Notes: generated by a model not told the origin, from the letters alone. DNA of 64,000 bases from CAZCVI01 sp964502145 (GCA_964502145.1 CAZCVI010000028.1:18890-82889); one strand, 5' to 3'; counted from the stretch's first letter, positions 35,092 through 45,101 are shown. Numbers and translations: made by a program.

Positions 35092-35529
35092 ATGAAAATG
35101 AATAAAGTTAATTTGCTATTAGTCGACGACGAGCAAGTGGTCATCAATACCTGGAAAAAATCTTTTGATTCATCTGTATATGAAATTACAGAAGCAAAGT
35201 CAGGTGCTGATGCCCTTGAATTTGTTAAAAAATTAAAAGAAAAGGACAAAAATGCCCGACTGGTTGTTTTATTGGATGTCGTGATGCCAGAATTAAACGG
35301 CATTGAAGTTTTAAAACGGATTAAAACTCAATTCCCTTTTTCTAGAGTTTATGTTATTACAGGAAACGTGGAGGCTGCTGATGTTCCCGATACTGCTTAT
35401 ACTACTGGTCTATATAGAGGTGATAAGTTTTTTCAAAAGGCGAAACTTGATATGGATAGTCTTATAAAAGAAGTTGAGAAGGGAATTAAAGAAATGGAAA
35501 TACAATTTCAAACAGTCAATAATAACTGA
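35092..35529 (+). CDS. Single-domain response regulator
   Basis: The 145-residue receiver has acidic pair LVDDEQ, phospho-acceptor Asp62 (VLLDVVMPELNG), the Thr of VYVITGN and Lys of FFQKAKLD. No output domain is fused, so it must act by protein contact, as CheY or Spo0F do. It has AAGGAG upstream and is translated just after the kinase. Confidence 0.88.
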   Translation: MKMNKVNLLLVDDEQVVINTWKKSFDSSVYEITEAKSGADALEFVKKLKEKDKNARLVVLLDVVMPELNGIEVLKRIKTQFPFSRVYVITGNVEAADVPDTAYTTGLYRGDKFFQKAKLDMDSLIKEVEKGIKEMEIQFQTVNNN

Positions 35530-35555
35530 AAGGATTAAATGGATAAGGTGAATTT

Positions 35556-36089
35556 ATGAAATTTATAAAAACTATACTAAAGATTTTTAAACCCACAAAA
35601 TCAGTTAACTCAAAACTCCATCTCGACATACAGTCTCCTGTGACTTTTAATCAAGTTTTCTTCTTGTATAATCTTTATCAATGGGTTTTAGTAAAGCCAC
35701 AAGCTTCATATGATAAAATGGAAATCAATTCTTTGATTGCAATCAATTATTTTAATTTAAATAAAAAGCACCATTTTCCAGATAATTCGTTTTCCGACTT
35801 TAGGAATACAAATGGCATACCGATTAGTGAATATGTAAACCAATTATATGAAGTGAATCAAAAAGAAAAATTGATAACTGAAAAAGATTTGGTTTTTTCT
35901 TTAACTGAAAGTGGAAAAAGAATTGTTGAGATAATAAAACTTGGCAATTATTATGAATATGATTTTTTTGACAAATCAATTGAATATTTTACTCAGGATC
36001 TTATTAATTCCTTGAATGAAAATTTTACAAAATTGAAAAATTTATCTGATAATACTTTAATTTCTACTTCCTTGATTTTAATTCAGTGA
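35556..36089 (+). CDS. Hypothetical protein in the kinase/channel operon
   Basis: A 177-residue AT-rich gene with no signal peptide or membrane helix. The middle (EVNQKEKLITEKDLVFSLTE, then SGKRIVEII) is reminiscent of a winged-helix wing and the C-terminus is helical, so a DNA- or protein-binding role is possible. The space to the channel gene is only 13 bases. I do not recognise the family. Confidence 0.6.
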   Translation: MKFIKTILKIFKPTKSVNSKLHLDIQSPVTFNQVFFLYNLYQWVLVKPQASYDKMEINSLIAINYFNLNKKHHFPDNSFSDFRNTNGIPISEYVNQLYEVNQKEKLITEKDLVFSLTESGKRIVEIIKLGNYYEYDFFDKSIEYFTQDLINSLNENFTKLKNLSDNTLISTSLILIQ

Positions 36090-36102
36090 AGGGAGTTTCC
36101 AT

Positions 36103-37254
36103 ATGAAAAAAACTCAACCAATGCGTAGATGGCAGGAGCAAAATCATAAGGTTTCAAATCAGGAAATACTAGAAACCCTGAGAAGTGGAGAATATCTTGG
36201 TAAAATAAAGCGATTAGAGTCCATTTCTTATGAGGGTGTTGAATATTTTGATTTAAGTGGCATTTCCATTGAAGGAGAGGTATTGAATATTAGTCACTTA
36301 ACTCACGTTGATTTCTCTCATGCTCGATTGGAAAACGTTCAATTTATCTCAGATATACCTCTTTCAAATTTAAGATTTGAATCTGCGAATCTAAAAAACA
36401 TTTCTTTCAAGCGAACAACAACAGTTATCAATGAGAGAATTACGCTAAAGGATTTTATTTTCGATGGCGCAAGAATTGAAAAATCAAATTTCTCAGAAAT
36501 AAATTTCTTAGGAAGGAATTCTTTTAGAAATTTAACATTTAATGAAGTCGATTTCTCTGAGTCATGTTTTGAGAAAAGTGTTTTCGCCGATTTCTTCAAA
36601 TCCCGGTTCTACAGATGCATTTTAATTGGCACGAACCTCAATGAGACTTGTCTTAGTGACTGCTTTTTTATTAATAGTGATTTAAGAGATGCAAGTTTTG
36701 AAAAAACTAATTTGTCCAATATTGAATTCAAAGATTGTTTTGTTAATTCCAAAACAGCTTTCGATGAAAAAGTTATTCTTGAAGGGGGAAAATCATTTGA
36801 AAAAGCTGCCGAAGTATATAGCCAACTAAAAATTATGTTTAGTCGCAGTGGACACTACCAGAAATCAAAAAAGTACCATGTAAGAAAAATGATATCACTC
36901 CGAAAAGTTGAAAAGAACCCTTTTAGAAAACTTGCCTCTTGGATATATTGGCTGACCACAGCATATGGAGAAAGCCCTTTCCGTATCATGTCTTGGATGG
37001 CAATGATTATCGTATTATTTGCCTTCGGTTATCTTTTTAGCGATGTCGCGTATGCCGGAAAGGCTGAAAATGTGGTAAAAGATTTTGGTAAATGTCTTTA
37101 TTTTAGCACTGTGACCTTCACAACCCTGGGATATGGCGATTGGGTACCCAGTGGCAGTACAAGTCGAGTTCTAGCTGGAATCGAATCATTTTCCGGTCTA
37201 TTTTTTCTTGCCATATTCTCTGTATTGATATCTAAAAAGATGACCAGGGAATGA
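36103..37254 (+). CDS. Pentapeptide-repeat protein fused to a K+ channel
   Basis: Residues about 40-215 are pentapeptide-like (A/S/F)xLxx repeats (LRFESANLKNISFKRT; LNETCLSDCFFINSDLRDAS) that would form a right-handed quadrilateral helix. After a linker, two membrane helices (about 295-318 and 355-378) flank a pore loop with the K+ filter TLGYGD (VTFTTLGYGDWVPSG), a 2TM channel of the Ion_trans_2/Kch type. GGGAG precedes ATG. It is the fourth gene after a histidine kinase and response regulator. I infer that the soluble repeat domain senses or binds a partner to gate the pore. Confidence 0.88.
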   Translation: MKKTQPMRRWQEQNHKVSNQEILETLRSGEYLGKIKRLESISYEGVEYFDLSGISIEGEVLNISHLTHVDFSHARLENVQFISDIPLSNLRFESANLKNISFKRTTTVINERITLKDFIFDGARIEKSNFSEINFLGRNSFRNLTFNEVDFSESCFEKSVFADFFKSRFYRCILIGTNLNETCLSDCFFINSDLRDASFEKTNLSNIEFKDCFVNSKTAFDEKVILEGGKSFEKAAEVYSQLKIMFSRSGHYQKSKKYHVRKMISLRKVEKNPFRKLASWIYWLTTAYGESPFRIMSWMAMIIVLFAFGYLFSDVAYAGKAENVVKDFGKCLYFSTVTFTTLGYGDWVPSGSTSRVLAGIESFSGLFFLAIFSVLISKKMTRE

Positions 37255-37605
37255 ACTCTGGCGTTAAGTTTTGCTGAAGAGTTCAAAGTCAAGAGGGGAC
37301 GTCCGGGGAAAGGCGAATTGTTAATGGTTAACTGAAAGTAACGTCCTGCGGACACTATATAGTAACGCCTGCGGCGAAGAGATAGAAGCTAGGATGTTCA
37401 GTGGATAGGGAATTAAGAAAAAATCCGCTGGGCTGTGGGTGATATTTGTCGGGATTTTTATCAATCCAGAACGCTATAACCAGCATTCATTTCTTTCAAC
37501 AACTGGCAGGAGAGCGGAAGCGGCGTCCCGCCCCGCTCTTATTTCCTGATTTACGAACCAATACTGTCACAAATACCACTGAGAACTTGGCTTGGCAACG
37601 TTGCG
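37255..37605. other. Gene-free stretch after the channel gene
   Basis: No supported frame is present. AGAGCGG (37511-37517) and CCGCTCT (37533-37539) form a 7-bp hairpin between the converging genes, a weak terminator candidate. Confidence 0.4.
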
Positions 37606-38373
37606 TTATTTAAACTCTATATTCACAATTTTGCCATCTTGGAATGTCACCACTGTGTCTTCATACTTGAATAATACTTTACCGCCCCCCATATCTGCTT
37701 TCTTAGACGGCTCACCCAGAATTTTTGTGACCTCTTCAATACTCATACCCATTTTTATCTCTTTCGCTTGCGTCACTTCGTCTTTGGTGTTATACAGGTC
37801 AAAATATTTTTCTAAGATCGCTTGAATATCTTCGCAGTTCCAATTTTTCCCGTATCCGAAAACAAATTCAGTGCGATGAAAATCAGTTCCCGTTGACTTC
37901 GAACTCCCAAGCCACGTCGACCTTCCCTTCACGTTAAAGGGCATTGCTTTATCCGTCCTCACCAGAAGAACAACCTTGTCCTTCTTGAATGCAATCTCCT
38001 TTATCAGTAACAAATCCCCTTTACTCAACACATTTGTACTATCACTTTTTTCACCCAAAAAGCTTTTGACCTTAAATGTGGCATCCGGGTTAATTTTAAC
38101 CGTACAAGAAGTCTTCATACCCAGGTTCCCAGGGATATGCTCCACCATTGTTGGAATACCGTCTATTTTCAGAAGCAAATATTTTTCCCTATCATACTTT
38201 GCATTTAGACCAGTAAAGCATTCATTGTTGATCGGAATCAATTCCGGTTCCATGGGTGTGTTTTGCGTAGCTGTTTCCGTGGGATTCTCTTGCGCTGGTT
38301 CGACTGGCGTCTCTTGTGCATATCCCATCACCATGAGCATAAAAAATAGCATCACAAAAATTAATTTTTTCAT
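37606..38373 (-). CDS. Secreted protein with BamE/SmpA-like C-terminal domain
   Basis: I use ATG 38373 (MKKLIFVML), nine bases after GGAG; a TTG five codons upstream is an alternative. A signal peptide (LIFVMLFFMLMVMGYAQ) is followed by a Pro/Glu/Thr linker with PVEPAQENPTE, a middle domain, and a C-terminal segment KMGMSIEEVTKILGEPSKK followed by VLFKYEDTVVTFQDGKIVNI. This segment is the (G)Ms.eEV...lG.P.......Y pattern of SmpA/OmlA-like domains. It is probably periplasmic; the function is unknown. Confidence 0.7.
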   Translation of the reverse strand: MKKLIFVMLFFMLMVMGYAQETPVEPAQENPTETATQNTPMEPELIPINNECFTGLNAKYDREKYLLLKIDGIPTMVEHIPGNLGMKTSCTVKINPDATFKVKSFLGEKSDSTNVLSKGDLLLIKEIAFKKDKVVLLVRTDKAMPFNVKGRSTWLGSSKSTGTDFHRTEFVFGYGKNWNCEDIQAILEKYFDLYNTKDEVTQAKEIKMGMSIEEVTKILGEPSKKADMGGGKVLFKYEDTVVTFQDGKIVNIEFK

Positions 38374-38701
38374 GTTTTTTTTCTCCAATTCAAAATTTTA
38401 TCTTATAAAAACTCTGTTCTCCGCCAATTGGAAATCCCTGATACTCCAATTTGAATTTCTGTAAACATTATTATACCATAAATTCAAAAAAACACCCCTT
38501 TTTTTTTTCAGAAACTTCTGGGTTGGAAAAAAAATAAAAAAAATAAGCGCAGAGGTATACTTTTTTTTTTATTAATGCTATCGTGTATCTGGTGAACAAT
38601 GAGTAATCTATACGATTTCAAAATGGGAACAAAAATTCATGGTGTAAAACTCCCGGTTGAAATACCGTATAGTCTAAAACAATCAATAGGAAGGATTCAA
38701 G

Positions 38702-40183
38702 ATGAAAATACTATTCATATACCCCAAGTATCCAGATACCTTCTGGAGTTTCAAATATGCATTAAAGTTTATTTCCAAAAAGGCATCGCTCCCCCCCCTG
38801 GGTTTGCTGACCGTGGCCGCTATGCTGCCCGCTCAGTGGGAAAAACGATTGGTCGATCTCAATGTGTCCTCTTTAAAAGACAAGGACCTCGACTGGGCCG
38901 ATTATGCCTTTATCAGTGCTATGACCATCCAACGCGATTCAGCACGAGACATTATCCGCAGATGTCACGCCAAAGGTCTAAAAGTAGTCGCTGGTGGCCC
39001 ACTTTTTACTACCGAATCCCATGAATTCATGGACGTCGACTACCTCATTCTTAATGAAGCGGAAAATACCCTGGCTCCTTTTCTCGCAGACTTAGCCAAT
39101 GGCTGTGCCAAACATGTTTATACTTCCACCGCATTCCCCGATATCACAAACACCCCCTGCCCGGATTGGAGTTTGATCAATATGAAACCCTACGATTCCA
39201 TGTGCATCCAATATTCCCGGGGTTGTCCCTTTAACTGTGAGTTCTGTGGCATCTTGACATTAAATGGACGTATCCCACGCCTCAAATCCAGCGCCCAGAT
39301 CATCCGCGAACTCGACGCACTGTACCATGCAGGCTGGCGCGATGGGATATTCTTTGTCGACGATAACTTCATTGGCAATCAAGCTGCTCTTAAAAATGAC
39401 CTGCTGCCTGCCCTCATTGTCTGGATGAAAGAGAAAAAATACCCCTTTAATTTTTATACCGAAGCCTCCATCAACCTCGCCGATGATGACCAATTGATGT
39501 CGTTGATGACCCAGGCCGGGTTTTTTAAAGTGTTTGTCGGTATTGAAACACCCCATACCGAGAGTCTTAAGGAATGCAATAAATATACCAATCACAAACG
39601 AGACCTGCTTGCCTGTGTGCAAAAAATCCAGCACAGTGGCTTTGAGGTGCAGGGTGGTTTTATCATTGGTTTTGACAATGATCCCCCCTCAATCTTTGAA
39701 AAACAAATCCAATTCATTCAAAAAAGTGGCATTGTCACCGCTATGGTCGGTTTGTTGACCGCTATGCGCGGAACCCAGCTTTATAAACGTCTGGAGGAAG
39801 AGGACCGCTTGTTGTTTAAGACCTCCGGTGACAACACCGATTTATCGCTTAATTTTATCCCCAAGATGGACCCTGAAACATTGATCAATGGCTACAAAGT
39901 AGTGCTGAAAACCATCTATTCACCGCAACAGTATTATAAACGGGTAATCACTTTTTTAAAAACCTATGAACCCCAAGTGCCGTTAGCCAAGATCAAAATC
40001 CGTATGAATGATATGCGGCCATTGTTTAAGTCGGTCTGGAAGATTGGTATTATTGGCCGGGAACGGTATTATTATTGGAAATTACTGGGTTGGACCCTCT
40101 GTCGTCGCCCCAAGTTAATTGGCCGGGCTGTCACCTATGCCATTTTCGGCTTCAATTTCAGAAAAGCCTTCAGTTATTTTTAA
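38702..40183 (+). CDS. B12-binding-domain radical SAM protein (DUF4070-like)
   Basis: The 493-residue protein has an N-terminal cobalamin-binding-like Rossmann domain (ILFIYPKYPDTFWSFKYAL ... DYAFISAMTIQRDSARDII; KVVAGGPLFTT). The radical SAM motif C-x3-C-x2-C (SRGCPFNCEFCGI) is at about residue 175-186. The C-terminal part after 390 fits the DUF4070 region of this group. The usual DxHxxG cobalamin motif is not seen, so B12 binding is doubtful. Substrate unknown; related enzymes alter hopanoids and other lipids or natural products. It stands alone between hypothetical genes, with AAGGA before ATG. Confidence 0.82.
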   Translation: MKILFIYPKYPDTFWSFKYALKFISKKASLPPLGLLTVAAMLPAQWEKRLVDLNVSSLKDKDLDWADYAFISAMTIQRDSARDIIRRCHAKGLKVVAGGPLFTTESHEFMDVDYLILNEAENTLAPFLADLANGCAKHVYTSTAFPDITNTPCPDWSLINMKPYDSMCIQYSRGCPFNCEFCGILTLNGRIPRLKSSAQIIRELDALYHAGWRDGIFFVDDNFIGNQAALKNDLLPALIVWMKEKKYPFNFYTEASINLADDDQLMSLMTQAGFFKVFVGIETPHTESLKECNKYTNHKRDLLACVQKIQHSGFEVQGGFIIGFDNDPPSIFEKQIQFIQKSGIVTAMVGLLTAMRGTQLYKRLEEEDRLLFKTSGDNTDLSLNFIPKMDPETLINGYKVVLKTIYSPQQYYKRVITFLKTYEPQVPLAKIKIRMNDMRPLFKSVWKIGIIGRERYYYWKLLGWTLCRRPKLIGRAVTYAIFGFNFRKAFSYF

Positions 40184-40202
40184 CCCGGAAGGGAAAAGAA
40201 TG

Positions 40203-40240
40203 ACCACAGATTACACAGATTAAACGGATTAGACAGATTA
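40203..40240. repeat. Single arm of the CCACAGATTACACAGATT repeat
   Basis: GACCACAGATTACACAGATT and adjoining sequence match the arm of 12772-12898; no inverted partner is nearby. Confidence 0.65.
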
Positions 40241-40287
40241 AAAAAGGACTTTTGAAAAAGACTGGCACACCCATTACTTCAGTAACG

Positions 40288-40406
40288 CGATAAACAGAAA
40301 TATTCCCATCATTCCCATATTTCCCATAACTCCCATAATTCCCATACTTCCCATAATTCCCATCATTCCCATAACTCCCATTTGCTTTTACCATACCCTC
40401 AAAAAA
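40288..40406. repeat. 9-bp-periodic repeat, GGGAATTAT family (half copy)
   Basis: Centre GATAAACAGAAATATTCCC, nine inverted 9-mers, and right flank GCTTTTACCATACCCTCAAA. The left arm is missing, which shows that half copies exist. Confidence 0.8.
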
Positions 40407-40581
40407 CTGTCCGTGAATCCAGAGTTTTAAAATATTTTTTAAAATAGTTGAAAAATAAACGTAGTTATTGTATGATTGTACGTAAAGTACTTTGGATAAA
40501 GATGATAGACTGCCTAGTAATAAGTAAGTAATGATTAAATAATGATTAAGTGATAAAACTTAAATAAAATGGAGCGTGAAA

Positions 40582-42234
40582 ATGAAAGTAAAAAAATTTA
40601 GAAAACAGTATGCAGGGATGATGGCTCTGGCTTTGATTGTGCTTCTTTGCGGCTGGGCCGTTTATGTAGAAGGACAGCAAAACCAAACCAACCAAGAACC
40701 ACTGACCTATAATGTGTCTGTCAGTGCTGTTTTGGTTCCCGTGTTTGCCACTGATGTCAAAGGTTATCCAGTCTATGACTTGACCGAGGATGATCTGGAA
40801 CTGTTCATTAACGGACAAAGCGTCGGCTTCATGCTTAATCGTTACCAACTCGATGAAGCCACCCCATCCACCGAACAAAAGACCGATAGCACAAAACCTA
40901 CCTTGGGAACTACCCGCGAGAAACGCGTCGTTTTTATTATCCTGGATGCTATTTTTAATTCCCTGGATGGATTCAAACGCGGTAAAAAAATCGCCGAGAA
41001 ATTAGTAGAGAAACGCAATACCGATGATATTTTTATTGTGCTTCAAATGACCCCCACTTCCGGGCTCGATTATATTGCCGGACCTGAACCCGGCAGCACC
41101 AAATTGATCGAACTCATCCGCAATATCCCATTAAAAAACCAATACTGGCAAAACAATCTTTTTTCCAGGAAAAAGATGCCAGATAATATTACTTATGGCG
41201 GCGATGACCCACGAGACGATAATCTGAACGGTGGCAGAGTCGGCGAAGCAAGGGAAATGAATCGACAAATGGAAAAAATGGAATATGTCGCCACAACCAA
41301 ACGTTTTACTTTCCTGCTCACTCAATTCCAACACGCTATGAATACCATTACCAATCCCAAACTCGTTTTTTTAATCACCGAGGGCATCTCCCGCAGCGCT
41401 TTTGAAGCCAATGCCACTCCCGGTCAAGCCAGAACTTCCAGTGGCGGCGACCCGCAGGAAGCCAGTTGGAGTCAGAATATATTTGATGGCACCTTTAAGA
41501 ATGATGTTGAGTTCAGCGGTCAAATTTCCAATTACCATTTGCGCTACTTGCAGGAAGTTGCCAAATCGATCAACCGCGGCGGCAGTGTTTTATATACCAT
41601 TAATCCGCAAAAAAGTAGCGATAAAGAAGATGAAAGTATTTCCGGCGACATGAGTATGAATTATATGGCCAGAGAAAGTGGCGGCAAATATTTCCAGGGC
41701 AAAGAGGTCGATACTGTCGTGGAGAATATCAAACAAACTACTGCCGCTTATTATGAACTCAGTTACTCCGCTGCCGCAGTCACTGGCAAAGACCTTGAAC
41801 TGGAGATAAAATGCAAACGTCCAGACGTGCGCATCAATACCCTTAGATACTCGGCCAAAGCCGTACCATACCAACACATGGATCTGGTCCAAAAAAAGAT
41901 ATTCGCACTCAACGCGGTCACCGGCGGAACCTGGAGCCGCATGAGCGGTACAGTTAAACGCATCATCTTCACCGTGGTCGACGACAAAAATAATAAATCA
42001 TCCGCACGTACCGTCGAAATCCACATCCCGGAAAATATGCGCAACCGCAAAGCGGATATCTTTCTCATTCAATCCGATCCCAAAACCAACCAAGTCGATA
42101 TCAAAGTCATGAATAAAACCTTAAACACCCTGGAACGCGTGACAGTTAAAATCAATACCAAAAAGAAAACAAACCAATACATCGCGTTCATCGAACCCAC
42201 CGAACCGTTCTGCATTTATAATATGGTAGAGTAA
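40582..42234 (+). CDS. VWFA-related secreted protein (Acidobacteriota type)
   Basis: I use ATG 40582, seven bases after GGAG. A membrane/signal segment (GMMALALIVLLCGWAVYV) is followed by the VWFA-related pattern YNVSVSAVLVPVFATDVKGY then LTEDDLELFINGQ, a von Willebrand A core (VVFIILDAI; NPKLVFLITEG), and a C-terminal beta domain. The DxSxS metal site is not clear, so the fold may have lost its metal. The family is strongly enriched in Acidobacteriota. A phosphatase gene follows after 30 bases, likely same operon. Confidence 0.8.
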   Translation: MKVKKFRKQYAGMMALALIVLLCGWAVYVEGQQNQTNQEPLTYNVSVSAVLVPVFATDVKGYPVYDLTEDDLELFINGQSVGFMLNRYQLDEATPSTEQKTDSTKPTLGTTREKRVVFIILDAIFNSLDGFKRGKKIAEKLVEKRNTDDIFIVLQMTPTSGLDYIAGPEPGSTKLIELIRNIPLKNQYWQNNLFSRKKMPDNITYGGDDPRDDNLNGGRVGEAREMNRQMEKMEYVATTKRFTFLLTQFQHAMNTITNPKLVFLITEGISRSAFEANATPGQARTSSGGDPQEASWSQNIFDGTFKNDVEFSGQISNYHLRYLQEVAKSINRGGSVLYTINPQKSSDKEDESISGDMSMNYMARESGGKYFQGKEVDTVVENIKQTTAAYYELSYSAAAVTGKDLELEIKCKRPDVRINTLRYSAKAVPYQHMDLVQKKIFALNAVTGGTWSRMSGTVKRIIFTVVDDKNNKSSARTVEIHIPENMRNRKADIFLIQSDPKTNQVDIKVMNKTLNTLERVTVKINTKKKTNQYIAFIEPTEPFCIYNMVE

Positions 42235-42264
42235 TATATGGTAGTATAAAAGTGGAGTAAGCTA

Positions 42265-43467
42265 TTGAATTTAAAAAAATATCTATCGCATAGAAAAAAA
42301 TCCAAAACAGGATTGAGACCCAACCGTCAATTTATTTACGTCTTTTTATTCATCCTGTTATTCTTCGGTGTATCCGATTCTTTTCTCCCCGCCGTTGAAT
42401 TGCCCGTTGTTCTTGCCGATGGACCATATGTCTTTTGGGAAGGGCAACGGGCCATTGTGTCTTATGTTAAAGACAGCCAGGTCTTTCATCGTGAGATCAA
42501 TACCCAAGGACAAACCCAGATTACCCTGAACTGCCCAGAATTAAATCAAACCCTCGTCGTATCTCCGCAAGCACCTCTTATTGAACCCGATGTGTATCAG
42601 AACGTCGCAAAAATATTTGTAGTCAGTGATATTCATGGTCAGTACCAGTCCTTCAGCCAGATGTTGCAGGCGCATCGTATTATAACTATCGCCGATACCC
42701 ACGTTTCTTGGACCTGGGGTGATGGGCATCTCGTTATTTTGGGCGATATCTTTGACCGTGGTCAACACGTCACCGAGTGCCTCTGGTTGGTTCATCAATT
42801 GGCCCGCCAAGCACGACAAGCCGGTGGAAGCGTTCACATGTTGCTTGGCAATCATGAAATCATGGTATTACAAGGCGACCTGCGTTATGTTCACCCAAAG
42901 TATCTCAACATCTCCAAAGAACTCTTAAAGAAAGATATCCCTGCACTCTACAGCAGCCACAGCGAATTGGGCCGTTGGCTGCGGTCCTGTCCCAGTCTGC
43001 TGAAAATCAACGATACTCTTTTTGTCCATGGCGGCATTCATCCCGCCATCGTGCAGAAGCACGAAACCATTCAATCCATCAACCAAATCATCCGTAATAA
43101 CCTCGATACACCCCGGGAAGTCATCCGTGCCGATCCAATACTAAGTTTCTTTTTTCTCGGCACTGGTCCCCACTGGTATCGTGGCTTTTTTGAGAACAGT
43201 AAAAGTGGCAAACGCTTGAAAAAAAAGCAGGTCAAACAGATTGCATCGTATTTTGGCGTCAAGCACATCGTTGTCGGCCACACCACCCTCGAACATGTGT
43301 ATGCTTTTTTCGGCAAACGGATATTGGCCGTCGATTCTGGTTTTAAAACCGGTGACCGTGGCGAAGGTCTCTTGATCAAAAACAATCAGGTATTCCGTGC
43401 GACCGCCAACGGGGAACTTTTCCCCTTAAAAAATAGCAAAAGAAAAAATATCCGCCTAGAAGATTAA
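42265..43467 (+). CDS. PPP-family metallophosphatase
   Basis: The 400-residue protein has an N-terminal hydrophobic segment (FIYVFLFILLFFGVSDSFL) and the full calcineurin-like metal set: VVSDIHGQY (DxH), LVILGDIFDRG (GDxxDRG), LLGNHEIMV (GNHE), FVHGGIHP and VVGHTTLEHVY. It resembles Shewanella-like serine/threonine phosphatases and is probably exported or periplasmic. Start TTG 42265 with TGGAG upstream. It directly follows the VWFA-related gene. Confidence 0.85.
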   Translation: MNLKKYLSHRKKSKTGLRPNRQFIYVFLFILLFFGVSDSFLPAVELPVVLADGPYVFWEGQRAIVSYVKDSQVFHREINTQGQTQITLNCPELNQTLVVSPQAPLIEPDVYQNVAKIFVVSDIHGQYQSFSQMLQAHRIITIADTHVSWTWGDGHLVILGDIFDRGQHVTECLWLVHQLARQARQAGGSVHMLLGNHEIMVLQGDLRYVHPKYLNISKELLKKDIPALYSSHSELGRWLRSCPSLLKINDTLFVHGGIHPAIVQKHETIQSINQIIRNNLDTPREVIRADPILSFFFLGTGPHWYRGFFENSKSGKRLKKKQVKQIASYFGVKHIVVGHTTLEHVYAFFGKRILAVDSGFKTGDRGEGLLIKNNQVFRATANGELFPLKNSKRKNIRLED

Positions 43468-43594
43468 AAGAGTCATACCCCTCCCGTAGCCAGAACCCTT
43501 TTGTTTGGCAAACAGGTCGTAGAGAGACTGTATTAAAGGCTTTTTCTCAGTAGCGCCGGGGAAGTGGCCGGTCATGTTTGCCGTGATCCGGTGC

Positions 43595-43620
43595 GATATA
43601 ACCGATATAACCGATATAAC
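43595..43620. repeat. Short 9-bp tandem repeat (GATATAACC)
   Basis: Three copies of GATATAACC just upstream of the propeller promoter, a third 9-bp-periodic sequence in the window. Confidence 0.7.
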
Positions 43621-43666
43621 ATTGTATCAGGTTATTATTAAAATAAAATAATTTTCGCTTAATGTC

Positions 43667-43695
43667 TTGACATCTATGTCTCATTTGAATAAAAT
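43667..43695 (+). promoter_or_regulatory. Promoter of propeller unit A
   Basis: TTGACA (43667-43672), 17-base spacer, TAAAAT (43690-43695). Matches the promoter of unit B (45073-45101). Confidence 0.7.
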
Positions 43696-43747
43696 AAATC
43701 TCTTAGTTAAAACGATATGATCTATCAAAAAAGGAGGTAGATAACAA

Positions 43748-44824
43748 ATGAAAAAAACACTGTGTTTCGTAATGATTTTACTCTTTGGCTTTGCTTTCCA
43801 AGCCATGGCCGATGAGCCAATTGGCGTGTTTGCCAACTCCAACACCAACAGCTTACAATTCATCAACCCCATCACCCAGGCCGTATCCCCATCTTTACTG
43901 AAAGGTGATCTTGGTTCATACGGTGGTGGATTATTTGACGTGGTCATCTCCCCTAATGGCAAGACCGCCGTTGTTTCCAATTTTGGCGACAGCAAACTCT
44001 TTTTCATCGACATCTCTGGTGGTTTTGCTGTAGCTCCCACCATTATTGGCGAGGCCTATATTCCTTTTTTTGCTGAGGATTTGGCAATCTCCCCGGATGG
44101 TAAGTGGGTGCTGGTTACCGATGGCGGATTCAGTTCACGAGTTGCCGCAGTGAACATCGAAACTGGAGTGCTTGTAAACAATAATACCAAGAGTCAACAA
44201 GCCCAGGCCGTGACGATTACAGCCGATGGTAAAACAGTCATCACCGCAGACTATTGGAATCAGGCGGTACATTCTTACGCGTTTGATACCACCACTGGTA
44301 TTATCACCTACAAGGATACCGCTTATATCTCTGGCTTAAGACCAGTTAACGTGGTCGTTTCCCCCGATGGCAAAACAATTTTGGTTGCCAATGCAGTCGG
44401 CTATACAACCGCTGTTATCACCTTTTGGGGTGATATGAAGCTGCACATCAACGGGTATTTCACTTTACCCACTAAAACTGCCCAGTCCGTCGCTTTTTCT
44501 AAAGACGGTACCAAAGCGTACTATCTCAGCTCCTCTTACTTATTTGGCGCCAACATTGTCCAAGTGAATGTGACCGCTCCCGGCGTAGTCACTGTAGGCG
44601 CGACTATCCCCTTATCCATTCCCCGTGGCACCAGTCAATTGTTTGGTGTGGACACTCTCGCTATTGACCCATCGGGTAATTACCTCTATGTCACCAATCC
44701 CACCCTCTCCGGTGGTGTCGTAGAAGTCACAGTGATTGATTTAACCACCAACACCGAGGTAAACCAGCTTCATGGTAATGGTATCCCCACTGGTATCGCC
44801 TTTGGGACCATAATGGCTGACTAA
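43748..44824 (+). CDS. Secreted YVTN-type beta-propeller (unit A)
   Basis: The 358-residue protein has a signal peptide (LCFVMILLFGFAFQAMA) and repeated (D)xxISPDGKxxLVxN blades (VVISPNGKTAVVSNFGD; LAISPDGKWVLVTDGG; VVVSPDGKTILVANAVG), a seven-bladed YVTN-like pattern. AAGGAGG precedes ATG. It is a tandem duplicate of 45152-46228: promoter, signal peptide and last 70 residues are nearly identical. Probably exported; partner unknown. Confidence 0.82.
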   Translation: MKKTLCFVMILLFGFAFQAMADEPIGVFANSNTNSLQFINPITQAVSPSLLKGDLGSYGGGLFDVVISPNGKTAVVSNFGDSKLFFIDISGGFAVAPTIIGEAYIPFFAEDLAISPDGKWVLVTDGGFSSRVAAVNIETGVLVNNNTKSQQAQAVTITADGKTVITADYWNQAVHSYAFDTTTGIITYKDTAYISGLRPVNVVVSPDGKTILVANAVGYTTAVITFWGDMKLHINGYFTLPTKTAQSVAFSKDGTKAYYLSSSYLFGANIVQVNVTAPGVVTVGATIPLSIPRGTSQLFGVDTLAIDPSGNYLYVTNPTLSGGVVEVTVIDLTTNTEVNQLHGNGIPTGIAFGTIMAD

Positions 44825-44887
44825 GTACTTCATATTGTATTGTTATTTTTATATTTTTATTGTTATATTGTTATTGTTATATTGTTA

Positions 44888-44932
44888 TAGGGACGTGTAA
44901 GGGCTCAAGATTTTGAACCCCTACCGTCCCTA
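44888..44932 (+). terminator. Terminator of propeller unit A
   Basis: TAGGGACG...CGTCCCTA outer stem with an inner AGGGCTCAA/TTGAACCCCT stem and GATT loop. A TATTGTTAT-type simple repeat precedes it (about 44838-44886). Confidence 0.65.
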
Positions 44933-45072
44933 TATTCAATCAGACCTCCAAATAAACAAGTGCCTCCTCATTTTTTTCCACTCTTTTCTCTGCTGTTTTA
45001 TTTCAAGGGAATCTTACCAGCCATTAAAACCGCAGTAGTTTTCACAAAAATAAAAAAAATTGGGCAAGTGTC

Positions 45073-45101
45073 TTGACATCCCTTGCTCATTTTAATACAA
45101 T
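45073..45101 (+). promoter_or_regulatory. Promoter of propeller unit B
   Basis: TTGACA (45073-45078), 17-base spacer, TACAAT (45096-45101). Confidence 0.7.
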
